In this document: positions 8,630-16,389 of the stretch, piece after piece
How positions within the stretch are numbered: the first letter of the stretch is position 1
Layout of the letters: each line of letters begins with the position of its first letter
NCBI GenBank assembly: GCA_934096105.1
Contig: CAKOLH010000002.1
Span: 1-64,000, forward strand
Direction of reading: 5' to 3'
Source of the DNA: an uncultured Bacilli bacterium
GTDB taxonomy: Bacteria; Bacillota_I; Bacilli_A; RF39; UBA660
DNA length: 64,000 nt
The notes under the pieces: generated by a model
What the model was told of the DNA's origin: nothing
Databases searched by the model: none
Seen by the model: the letters and a program-made list of their open reading frames with translations, nothing else
Translations under genes and position numbers: made by a program

Positions 8630-9190
8630 TTATTTTAAATTTTTCTTTTTATATTCGTTATATAATTCTTGAAATCTTGTAAAATGAATTATTTCTCTTT
8701 GTCTTAGGAATAGAAGTGGGCCTATGACATCGGGGTCATCTGTTAGGTCGATTAGGTTTTCATAAGTGGCTCTGGCTTTTTGTTCTGCGGCCATGTCTTC
8801 AGATAGGTCGGCAATTGGATCTCCTGTTGAGGCAAAGTAGGCTACGGTAAATGGTACGCCATTCGCATCTGTTGGATATAGGCCATAACCATGTTCAGCA
8901 TAATGTGATTCAAGACCTGCTTCTTTTAATTCTTTTATAGTGGCTCCTTTTAATAATTGGTATATCATTGCGGATATCATTTCGACATGGGCTAGTTCTT
9001 CGGTTCCAATGTCAGTAAGTAAGGCTTTTCCTTTATCGTCAGGCATAGTATATCTTTGGTTTAGGTAGCGGAAGGCTGCCGCTAGTTCGCCGTTGGCTCC
9101 GCCATACTGTGTTACGAGATATTTAGCCATTCTTATATCTTTCTTTTTGATGTTTACAGGATATTCAAGTGATTTTACATATTTCCACAT
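8630..9190 (-). CDS. cotJC: Spore coat / manganese-catalase family protein CotJC
   Basis: A ferritin-like, catalase-related protein of the inner spore coat, probably binding manganese. The product starts MWKYVKSLEYPVNI, close to CotJC, and keeps the family blocks YGGANGELAAAFRYLNQRY, DIGTEELAHVEM, and the late block running from GDPIADLSEDMAAE through ARATYE to REIIHF. A TTG start 24 nt upstream is possible, but GGGAGGTG sits at the right distance for the ATG at 9190. That ATG overlaps the stop of the upstream cotJ gene by one base (TAATG), so the two are translationally coupled. Together with sspI in this window it suggests sporulation ability. Confidence 0.92.
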   Translation of the reverse strand: MWKYVKSLEYPVNIKKKDIRMAKYLVTQYGGANGELAAAFRYLNQRYTMPDDKGKALLTDIGTEELAHVEMISAMIYQLLKGATIKELKEAGLESHYAEHGYGLYPTDANGVPFTVAYFASTGDPIADLSEDMAAEQKARATYENLIDLTDDPDVIGPLLFLRQREIIHFTRFQELYNEYKKKNLK

Positions 9191-9675
9191 TAGCTTTGCA
9201 CCTCCCAAGGCCATGGTGAATTATCCCAAGTCCAATTATTTGTTTGAACAGGACTTGATGTAGTTAATGGTCCATATTTACTTTCGTATAATGTTACTAG
9301 TTCCTTTTCTTTCTTTAGATAAGTATTGAATCTATTTAATGCTTCTTTATTGTTAGGATATAAATCTAGGTAAAGATTCATTTCAATCATAGCAAATCTT
9401 TGCTCATCTATTTGTAGTAATAAATCTTCTTTTTCATTATTAGCTTTTAATTCTGCTGGTTTATAGTTTTTGTATTCATCGTATAGGTTATTAAAGAGAT
9501 TACCTCGTTTAAAACCAAGTTTTGTATCTAGAATATTGTTATTTGTAGGCATTACTGCATTTGGATATAATGCTTGATAGTTCATATCATAGATCATACT
9601 ATTTGGATCTGTTATAAAATTCATATCATTATAATTATTATTTAAATAGTTATAATAATCGTTAAAATTATTCAT
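9190..9675 (-). CDS. cotJB: CotJA-like / CotJB fusion spore coat protein
   Basis: The C-terminal about 80 residues are CotJB: QIDEQRFAMIEMNLYLDLYP, then YESKYGPL and a Trp-rich end (WPWEVQS). Ahead of this, residues about 50-75 (GFKRGNLFNNLYDEYKNYKP) resemble the conserved core of CotJA, normally a separate small protein, so this looks like a CotJA-CotJB fusion of 161 aa. The first about 45 residues are Asn/Tyr-rich, as in many coat proteins. The start has AGGAGGG just upstream. It is the first gene of the minus-strand operon with cotJC. The CotJB assignment is firm; the CotJA part is weaker. Confidence 0.82.
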   Translation of the reverse strand: MNNFNDYYNYLNNNYNDMNFITDPNSMIYDMNYQALYPNAVMPTNNNILDTKLGFKRGNLFNNLYDEYKNYKPAELKANNEKEDLLLQIDEQRFAMIEMNLYLDLYPNNKEALNRFNTYLKKEKELVTLYESKYGPLTTSSPVQTNNWTWDNSPWPWEVQS

Positions 9676-9785
9676 TATTTTTCCCTCCTAAAATAGGTTA
9701 TGATACTGATTAATTTGTGTATGGGAATATACCTAGGTTGACAAAAATTATTTATTTAAATATAATTTTGTATGAGAGAAGTGAT

Positions 9786-11030
9786 ATGATGTTTAATAGA
9801 AATAATGAGCCGGTTATAATTAAAAATGATGAATTTAGAAAATGTATTTTATTTATTTCTTTTCCGATATATGATTATAAAGAAGAAGAGTTAAAAATAC
9901 TTAAAGATGTTATTTTTGATAGAAGTGAAAAATATGATACTAAAAGAAAACTAGCGATAGCGTGTATTAATAATTATTGTTTATCTTATCGTAGTAAGAT
10001 ATCTTTTATTGGTAATAATGCTTTTTTAGAGTTTGCTTTAATTTATCCTTCTGTTGCTAGTTTAAAGAAAGATGTTCTTCAAGATAATCTATTGTTTGCT
10101 AGGGAAATGATTTTTAATCCTTATTTAGAAAATGGTGTGTTTTCTGAAAAATTAGTAGGGGAATCTATTGAGATGTATAAGGAAGGTGTTAAGAATAAAC
10201 TTAAAAGATATGATGGTTATTGTCAATATAAGAATGATCTTTTAATTGATGAGAATGATTATCTTGTTTCAAAAGTATTTAAAGATTTATCTTTGTTAAA
10301 TAATGTTACTAGTGAGAGATTATATAATGTTTATAAGAAGATTATTAGCGGGCCACCACTTACTTTTTTAATAGGTAATGTTGATGAAAAGAAATCTAAA
10401 GAACTGATTAAAAAAATTATTCTTGATAATAAGATTAGTAATGTTAAATTTGAGACTGATTATAATGTATATGTTAAAAATATTTCAAATAGTGTTGAAG
10501 TGGTTAGAGAAAATAGTGAGTTTTCTACGAGTAGTGTGTGCTGCAATTACAAAGTAAGGGATATGTGCTGCTATAGAGATAGGGTGCTGCTTACTATAGT
10601 TAAAAATTTACTTAGTTCTAATAATTCGGATGTTTTATTTAATTATTTGAGAAATGATAATGATTTGGTATATAGAACTAATGCTTATACTTATGGTTTT
10701 GGTACTCTTTCTTTGATTTCTTTTACTGGTAGTAAAAATATTGATATGATTTTTGAACTATATGAAAAGGCTATGAATTATATATCTGATATTAATTATA
10801 TAGAGAGCAGGCTTCCTCTGTTTACTGAAAAGGCTAGAATAGATAATGAACTTGATAAAGAGGAACTTAGTACTATATTATTTGATTATGTGGATAAATA
10901 TCTTGGCTACTCTAATGAAAAATATTATGATGTTATTAAGAGTATTAAACCTTTAGAAGTTAAAGATTTTATTGATAATAGACTTGTTATGGTTAGTAAA
11001 TATATAGGAGTTGGTAGGGATTATGAATAA
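9786..11030 (+). CDS. M16-family peptidase-like protein (YfmF-type, lacks the zinc motif)
   Basis: The sequence shows the M16 (pitrilysin/insulinase-like) two-lobe architecture but no HxxEH zinc motif, as in the inactive partner of paired bacterial M16 proteins. It overlaps by 8 nt a second M16 gene that does have HxxEH. In Firmicutes such pairs (YfmF/YfmH) are annotated as associated with EF-P 5-aminopentanol modification; that role is from family knowledge, not visible here. An in-frame start at 9717 exists, but GAGAGAAGTG precedes the ATG at 9786 (or 9789), which I prefer. Length is about 414 aa. Confidence 0.72.
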   Translation: MMFNRNNEPVIIKNDEFRKCILFISFPIYDYKEEELKILKDVIFDRSEKYDTKRKLAIACINNYCLSYRSKISFIGNNAFLEFALIYPSVASLKKDVLQDNLLFAREMIFNPYLENGVFSEKLVGESIEMYKEGVKNKLKRYDGYCQYKNDLLIDENDYLVSKVFKDLSLLNNVTSERLYNVYKKIISGPPLTFLIGNVDEKKSKELIKKIILDNKISNVKFETDYNVYVKNISNSVEVVRENSEFSTSSVCCNYKVRDMCCYRDRVLLTIVKNLLSSNNSDVLFNYLRNDNDLVYRTNAYTYGFGTLSLISFTGSKNIDMIFELYEKAMNYISDINYIESRLPLFTEKARIDNELDKEELSTILFDYVDKYLGYSNEKYYDVIKSIKPLEVKDFIDNRLVMVSKYIGVGRDYE

Positions 11031-12258
11031 GGCTAAATTTATTACTTTGGATAATGGACTTACTATTCTTATTTATACGGATAGTAGTAAGAGTACTAAT
11101 CATGTGGAATTATATACTTTCTTTGGTGGTAATAATGGTGAATATGTTGATTATAATGGCAATAGTAAGAGGGTTAAACCTGGTACTGCTCATTTATTGG
11201 AGCATTATATATGTGAAAATACAGTAGAGGGTAATTTACTGGATAATTTAAGAAAATATAATATACTTAGTTGTAATGGTGGTACTAATAATGAGAATAC
11301 TTCATATTTCTTTAATACTGTTACTAATTTTTATGAATGTTTAGAAACTTTTCTAAGGGGAATTTATAATATTTCTTTTACTAAGGAAAAACTTAATAAG
11401 ACAAAAATGGCTGTTTATAGTGAGATTAGAGATGATAAAAATAATGAAAAAAATAAGATTATTGAAAAGAAAATAAATGGGTTATTTACTATTAATAGAA
11501 AGACTTTGGGAAGTAGTAGTAGTGTTAAAAGTATTACTATTAAGGAAATTAAAGATGTTTATGATAATATTTATATTCCCTACAATCAGTTTCTTGTTTT
11601 AGCGGGTAATTTTGATTATGCTAAGACTCTTAGTTTGGTTAAAAATATATATAAAGAGATTTCTTTTAAAAATGATAAAAAACTTTCTAAAGTTAGTGAT
11701 GTTAAGAATGTTATAAAAAAGAGAACTATATATAAGAGTGATTATATTGATGAAGTTATTTTGACTTTTAAAATTGATGTTAGTGATTTATCTTGTTTTG
11801 ATAAATATAAATTGGATTGGTATTTAAATTTCTTTTTAGATATTAATTTTTCTAAATATTCAAAAATTAATGAATATATTAATAAGTGTTCTGATTATGT
11901 TGATGATATTTCTGCTTACTTGTATTACTTTAATGGTTATTTTGTTATTGATGTAATCTCCTTTACTAAGAAGGTTAATGGTTTTGAAAAACTTGTTTTA
12001 TCTTCGATAAAAAATAGAGATGATAATGAAAGAGAAGTATTTGAACTTGTTAAGAAGGATGCTATTACTAGGATATCTGTTAGAAAGGATAGTATAAGTA
12101 GTTATGTTACTCCTACTGAAGAGAATTATATTCGTTTTGGTTACTTAGATGATGATGATATTGATGTTATAGATAAGTTTAATTATAGTGAATATGATAA
12201 GATTATTAGTAATATTGATTTTACTAATTATAGTGTTTTTTATAGAAAGAAAAAATAG
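11023..12258 (+). CDS. M16-family zinc peptidase (YfmH-type)
   Basis: Contains HLLEHYI, an intact HxxEH zinc site of inverted-zincin M16 peptidases, near residue 60, followed by the usual downstream glutamate-containing region (YSEIRDD) and the C-terminal M16 domain. It pairs with the upstream M16-like gene lacking that motif; such pairs usually work as a heterodimer. The ATG at 11023 overlaps the previous stop by 8 nt; an in-frame TTG at 11011 is also possible. The protein is about 411 aa. A three-hairpin repeat copy follows it. Confidence 0.78.
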   Translation: MNKAKFITLDNGLTILIYTDSSKSTNHVELYTFFGGNNGEYVDYNGNSKRVKPGTAHLLEHYICENTVEGNLLDNLRKYNILSCNGGTNNENTSYFFNTVTNFYECLETFLRGIYNISFTKEKLNKTKMAVYSEIRDDKNNEKNKIIEKKINGLFTINRKTLGSSSSVKSITIKEIKDVYDNIYIPYNQFLVLAGNFDYAKTLSLVKNIYKEISFKNDKKLSKVSDVKNVIKKRTIYKSDYIDEVILTFKIDVSDLSCFDKYKLDWYLNFFLDINFSKYSKINEYINKCSDYVDDISAYLYYFNGYFVIDVISFTKKVNGFEKLVLSSIKNRDDNEREVFELVKKDAITRISVRKDSISSYVTPTEENYIRFGYLDDDDIDVIDKFNYSEYDKIISNIDFTNYSVFYRKKK

Positions 12259-12264
12259 ATTTAT

Positions 12265-12362
12265 TGGTTTTGAGTGTGAACCTTTGTGTTTCACACTCTT
12301 TCTTTGAAGCCCTAAGAGTCTTCAAAGAGAATCTAGAGCCTGATTATAAGTCTCTAGATTAA
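12265..12362 (-). repeat. Structured intergenic repeat, copy B (three hairpins, no box)
   Basis: Three consecutive stem-loops: GAGTGTGAA/TTCACACTC (12272-12298), TCTTTGAAG/CTTCAAAGA (12301-12328) and TCTAGAG/CTCTAGA (12332-12358). On the minus strand each loop begins AC and ends GG, as in the other copies, and the stems are unrelated in sequence to those copies. The CTTATATATRATAG box is absent and an extra hairpin is present, so this is a variant. It lies between the M16 peptidase gene and the ABC cluster. Confidence 0.75.
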
Positions 12363-12370
12363 GTTTTTTT

Positions 12371-12400
12371 AATTCAATAACTTTGAGTTGTATTTTTTCC
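12371..12400 (+). terminator. Possible terminator upstream of the ABC cluster
   Basis: AATTCAA (12371-12377) and TTGAGTT (12383-12389) pair, and a T-rich run follows. It would end transcription from the M16 genes. Confidence 0.5.
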
Positions 12401-12429
12401 TTGACAAAGAATTAATTGTGTAGTATGAT
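12401..12429 (+). promoter_or_regulatory. Promoter of the GntR-controlled ABC cluster
   Basis: TTGACA at 12401-12406, a 17-nt spacer, then TATGAT at 12424-12429. A palindromic operator follows directly. Confidence 0.8.
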
Positions 12430-12432
12430 TTA

Positions 12433-12457
12433 ATTGTACTAGCACAAGTAGTACAAT
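12433..12457. promoter_or_regulatory. Probable operator for the YtrA-type GntR repressor
   Basis: ATTGTACTA, a 7-nt spacer and TAGTACAAT form a perfect inverted repeat. It begins 4 nt after the -10 box, so binding would block transcription initiation. YtrA-subfamily GntR regulators bind TGTACTA...TAGTACA-type sites, and such a regulator is encoded third in this operon (15347-15712). Confidence 0.8.
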
Positions 12458-12486
12458 CATATATTATTGTGAAAGGAGAAAATTAT

Positions 12487-13383
12487 ATGATAAAAATAGA
12501 TAAACTATCTAAAAAATATGATAAAGATTATGTACTAAAAGATCTTAGTTGTACTATTAAAGATAATTCTATTTATGGTCTAGTAGGTGCTAATGGTAGT
12601 GGTAAGTCTACACTTCTTAGAACTATTATGGGTATATATGATACTGATGGTGGTGATATTACTGTAGATGGTAGTAAGGTATATGATAATGATGTTATTA
12701 AACAGAAAATGGTTTTTGTTCAAGATGATTTATACTTTAATTCTAATTATACTCTTATGGATACTGCTAAATACTATGAATCTATGTATAAGAATTTTGA
12801 TATGAATTATCTTAAAGAACTTGCTAATATGCTTAATCTTAGTCTTAATAAGAAGATTAGTACTTTTTCTAAAGGTATGAAAAGACAATGTGCTTTAATA
12901 TGTGCTATCTGCACTAATGCTGATTATATGTTTTTTGATGAAACTTTTGATGGACTTGATCCAGTTATTAGAAATACTATGAAAAAGATTCTTATTAAGC
13001 AAATGAATAAAAAGAATACTACGATTGTTATGACTAGTCATAATCTTAGAGAACTTGAGGATATTTGTGATAATTTGGGTCTTTTATATCAAGGAGGTAT
13101 TTTGTTTGAGAGTGATGTTGATACTATTAAAACTAATATGTTTAAGGTTCAATTATCATTTGAGAAAAACTTTGATAAAGATGACTTTGAAGACTTTAAT
13201 ATCTTGAGTTTTAAGAAACAGGGTAGTGTGGCTACGATAATTATTAAAGATACTGATGGTAAAAGTAAGAAAAAACTTGAAAAGATGAAACCTTTAATAC
13301 TTGATTATCTTCCACTTACTTTGGAAGAGGTATTTATATATGAAATGGAGGCTTTAGGATATGAATTTAACAAGTTTGTTTAA
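12487..13383 (+). CDS. ABC transporter ATP-binding protein of the YtrB type
   Basis: The ATPase of an ABC-2-type exporter. Walker A is GANGSGKST, the signature region reads STFSKGMKRQ (divergent from LSGGQ), Walker B is YMFFDETFDGL, and the H-loop His is in TSHN. This matches small GntR-linked systems such as YtrBCDEF. An in-frame GTG lies at 12469, but GAAAGGAG (12471-12478) fits the ATG at 12487. It overlaps the permease gene by 23 nt. It sits under a palindromic operator, so it is probably repressed until a cell-envelope-active compound is sensed; that trigger is inferred from the family. Confidence 0.88.
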   Translation: MIKIDKLSKKYDKDYVLKDLSCTIKDNSIYGLVGANGSGKSTLLRTIMGIYDTDGGDITVDGSKVYDNDVIKQKMVFVQDDLYFNSNYTLMDTAKYYESMYKNFDMNYLKELANMLNLSLNKKISTFSKGMKRQCALICAICTNADYMFFDETFDGLDPVIRNTMKKILIKQMNKKNTTIVMTSHNLRELEDICDNLGLLYQGGILFESDVDTIKTNMFKVQLSFEKNFDKDDFEDFNILSFKKQGSVATIIIKDTDGKSKKKLEKMKPLILDYLPLTLEEVFIYEMEALGYEFNKFV

Positions 13384-15346
13384 TTTTAATTATTTAAAAG
13401 AAAATATTAAGAAATCTAAGGCTATTATTCTTTTATGTATGTTATTACTTCCTACGATTGGTGGTATTATACTACTAGTGAAATGTAGTTATGGTAGCAA
13501 TTTTATGCCTGGTATATATGAGGTTAGTGGGCCGGTGTTATTTGGTATGTATCTCGTACCAGTGGTACTTTCAATTACTTTGTTTAGTTTTATATATAAA
13601 AGAGGTTCTATTGATTTTACACTTTCAATGCCTATTAATAAGAAACAAATATTTCTTACTAATACATTTGGTGGAATAATAATAATTCTTCTTATGCAAA
13701 TTATTAATTTAATTATTACACTTACTATTAGTTTGATATATAGTAATATGATTATTGATTATAAGATGTTATTTGATATATTTCTTATATATTCTATTTC
13801 TTATATCTTTGTATTTACTTCTTGTAATATAGCAGTTAGTGTTTCTTCAAATAAGATTACAACGATTGTTGTTACACTCCTTATATTATTTTTAGTTCCA
13901 TTTGTTAGTACTTTTATTAAAACTGATGGATTTAATTATAGTAATTATGGCAATGCAAGAATTGAATGTCTTAATAAGGAATGTACGCCAGTTATATATG
14001 AATGTGATAGTTTAAAGTGTAAAAATGATAAAAGAAATAATATTTATACCGGCTATGTAAATAGAGTGAGTGATAATAATTATACTATACCTTATGAACT
14101 TATTGCAGGAGTATTTTTTGGAGAAGAATTTGATAACGGTATAAATGTTTCTCTTCTTAAGATGGTATTTTTAAGTATTGTTTATATTGCTGTGGGACTT
14201 GTACTTTTCATAAAGAAAAAGTTTGAAATTGTTGGTACTTCTTTTAGAAGTGAGAGAGTTCATATTTTAGTTAGGACTTTAACTACTATTCCTGTTGTTT
14301 GCATACTTTATGTAATAATTAAAAATCTTGGAGTTTCTAGTCATGATTTCTTTACAATAATACTTTTATTAGTACTTATATTTACTTATTTAATTATTTA
14401 TGATTTGATTACTAGAAAAAGAGTTACTAATTTCTTTAAGATGGCTATATGTTTAGTTATTGTATCTAGTGCAACGTGTATTGTTGGAGCTTTCTTTGAT
14501 GATAAGGAAGAGTTTGAAATTAAGGTAAATGATATCAAAGAAATTACTTTTGTGGATAATAATAATATTAATATTGCCTCTACTAAAAATAAAGATGTTA
14601 TTAATTATGCTGTTTCATTACTTTTAGATGATGATCCTAGGGGAAATGTATATAATATATATCATATTAAAACTAAAGTTAAAGGTGATACATATAAATT
14701 TACGATATATGTTACTGAAGATGATTATAATTATATTAATAATAAGTTAGTAAATGATAAGGAATATTTAAAGACTCTAGAAGATTATAAAGATAGTAGA
14801 ATCTTTGGTATTGAATATGATAATGGTTATACTGGTGTAAGGGAAAATAAAGAATTAACTAATATGATTATTAATGAATATAAAAATAATAAAGATGCAT
14901 TAAAAAATGTTGATAATAACGGAGGATTACTTGATATTACTCTATATATTTATGATAACTATGCTGTAAGAAATGCTGTTATTAATGTTAATGATAATAA
15001 AGATTTAGCACTTAGTGTATTAAAATATTATAATATTAAGACTAAAGAATGTTTAAATAAGATGAATGATAATGATATTTATTCTTATGATATAAATGGT
15101 AATTTTTATGGTGTTAGTGATGGTTATTATAGTGAACTTTATTCTGAAATTGGTAAGTTTATTGTTGATAATATTGATGAAAATATTGATATTAATAAGG
15201 ATTATAAATACATTACTATAAATAATGATTATGATAAAAATATATTTGTTACTAATAGGGTAGAAGAACTTGATGAAATTATGAAAAAGTATGTCAATGA
15301 CTATGATGGTGACATTAATGACGCTGAGACTGATATGGTGATGTAA
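13361..15346 (+). CDS. ABC-2-type permease of the GntR-linked transporter
   Basis: A multi-pass membrane protein of 661 aa: a cluster of six or more hydrophobic segments in the first half, another near residues 270-370, then a large Asn/Asp-rich extracytoplasmic domain after the last segment at about 360-380. The layout fits permeases of YtrC/D-like or ABC-2 systems. It starts within the end of the ATPase gene (ATG preceded by GGAGG) and is followed directly by the GntR gene with no gap. The substrate is unknown; I infer efflux or sensing of envelope stress from the operon type. Confidence 0.75.
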   Translation: MNLTSLFNFNYLKENIKKSKAIILLCMLLLPTIGGIILLVKCSYGSNFMPGIYEVSGPVLFGMYLVPVVLSITLFSFIYKRGSIDFTLSMPINKKQIFLTNTFGGIIIILLMQIINLIITLTISLIYSNMIIDYKMLFDIFLIYSISYIFVFTSCNIAVSVSSNKITTIVVTLLILFLVPFVSTFIKTDGFNYSNYGNARIECLNKECTPVIYECDSLKCKNDKRNNIYTGYVNRVSDNNYTIPYELIAGVFFGEEFDNGINVSLLKMVFLSIVYIAVGLVLFIKKKFEIVGTSFRSERVHILVRTLTTIPVVCILYVIIKNLGVSSHDFFTIILLLVLIFTYLIIYDLITRKRVTNFFKMAICLVIVSSATCIVGAFFDDKEEFEIKVNDIKEITFVDNNNINIASTKNKDVINYAVSLLLDDDPRGNVYNIYHIKTKVKGDTYKFTIYVTEDDYNYINNKLVNDKEYLKTLEDYKDSRIFGIEYDNGYTGVRENKELTNMIINEYKNNKDALKNVDNNGGLLDITLYIYDNYAVRNAVINVNDNKDLALSVLKYYNIKTKECLNKMNDNDIYSYDINGNFYGVSDGYYSELYSEIGKFIVDNIDENIDINKDYKYITINNDYDKNIFVTNRVEELDEIMKKYVNDYDGDINDAETDMVM

Positions 15347-15712
15347 ATGAGACAGATTATGATTAATTTGGATTATCAAAGTAGAACTCCTATATACGAG
15401 CAAATAGTAAATAGTATTGAGAAGTATGTTGCTGTTGGTATACTTAAAGAGAAGGTTCAAATTCCTTCAATTAGAGAGATGGCTAGTAATTTAGGTATTA
15501 ATCCTAATACTGTTAAGAAGAGTTATGACATATTAGAAAACAGGGGAGTTATTACTACGATTAGTACTAAAGGTACTTTTATATCAGAAAATACTAAGAA
15601 AACTACTAATGATAAGATAGATAGAGAAATTGAAAATATAAAGAAAAGAATATCTGAACTTACTAAGATGGGAATTAGTTTTGATGAAATAATAGAAAGG
15701 ATAAAGAAATGA
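15347..15712 (+). CDS. GntR-family transcriptional regulator, YtrA subfamily
   Basis: A 121-aa protein with an N-terminal winged helix (TPIYEQIVNSIEKYV, IPSIREMASNLGINPNTVKKSYDILENRGVI) and only a short C-terminal helix, the hallmark of the YtrA subfamily, which lacks a ligand domain. It starts directly at the permease stop and overlaps the next ATPase gene by 4 nt. The palindrome at 12433-12457 is its probable operator, so it likely represses its own operon. An internal ATG at 15359 is a less likely alternative start. Confidence 0.9.
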   Translation: MRQIMINLDYQSRTPIYEQIVNSIEKYVAVGILKEKVQIPSIREMASNLGINPNTVKKSYDILENRGVITTISTKGTFISENTKKTTNDKIDREIENIKKRISELTKMGISFDEIIERIKK

Positions 15713-16389
15713 AAATATTAGAAGTTAATAACTTATGTAAAAATTATGGTAAAGGCAGTACTTTAGTTAAGGCTATTGATGATGTTTCTTTTACTGTTGA
15801 TGAGGGAGACTTTGTGGCAATAGTTGGTTCTTCAGGTAGTGGTAAGTCAACACTTTTACATATATTAGGGGCTGTTGATAAACCCACTAGTGGAAAGGTT
15901 ATTGTTGGTGGTACTGATGTGTTTAAACAAAAAGATGATGCTTTAGCGGTCTTTAGAAGAAGAAAAGTAGGACTTATTTATCAGTTTTATAATTTAATAC
16001 CAATACTTAATGTTGAAGAGAATATGACTCTTCCAATACTGCTTGATGGTAGAAAAGTTGATAAAGATTATTTAAAAGAACTTATAGATATTCTTGGCCT
16101 TGAGAGAAGAGTTAATCATTTACCTAATGAACTTTCAGGAGGTCAACAACAAAGGGTATCTATAGGAAGAGCACTTATATCTAAACCGGATATAATACTT
16201 GCTGATGAGCCTACGGGTAATTTGGATTCTAAGGCTAGTAAAGAGATTATAGATTTACTTAAAATTTCTAATGAAAAATATCATCAAACTATTATTATGA
16301 TTACACATGATATGAATCTTGCTAAAGAGGCCAATAGAATAATTACTCTAGAAGATGGACATATAGTTAAGGATGAGAAGATAAAATGA
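15709..16389 (+). CDS. ABC transporter ATP-binding protein, MacB/LolD type
   Basis: ATPase of an FtsX-type (mechanotransmission) ABC system. Walker A GSSGSGKST, signature LSGGQQQR, Walker B ILADEPTGNLD and the H-loop ITHD are all present. At 226 aa the length is typical. The ATG overlaps the GntR stop (ATGA), and its own stop overlaps the permease start by 4 nt, so it is coupled to both. In Firmicutes such pairs often give resistance to antimicrobial peptides; that is an inference. Confidence 0.93.
   Translation: MKILEVNNLCKNYGKGSTLVKAIDDVSFTVDEGDFVAIVGSSGSGKSTLLHILGAVDKPTSGKVIVGGTDVFKQKDDALAVFRRRKVGLIYQFYNLIPILNVEENMTLPILLDGRKVDKDYLKELIDILGLERRVNHLPNELSGGQQQRVSIGRALISKPDIILADEPTGNLDSKASKEIIDLLKISNEKYHQTIIMITHDMNLAKEANRIITLEDGHIVKDEKIK

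Noticed and set aside
13491..13679. Short plus-strand frame inside the ABC permease
   Set aside because: Out of frame with a confident gene and no RBS.
15053..15460. Minus-strand open frame of 135 codons
   Set aside because: It lies antisense to the permease and GntR genes, its product is an Ile/Asn-rich low-complexity string, and it has no ribosome-binding site; it is a by-product of AT-rich coding sequence.
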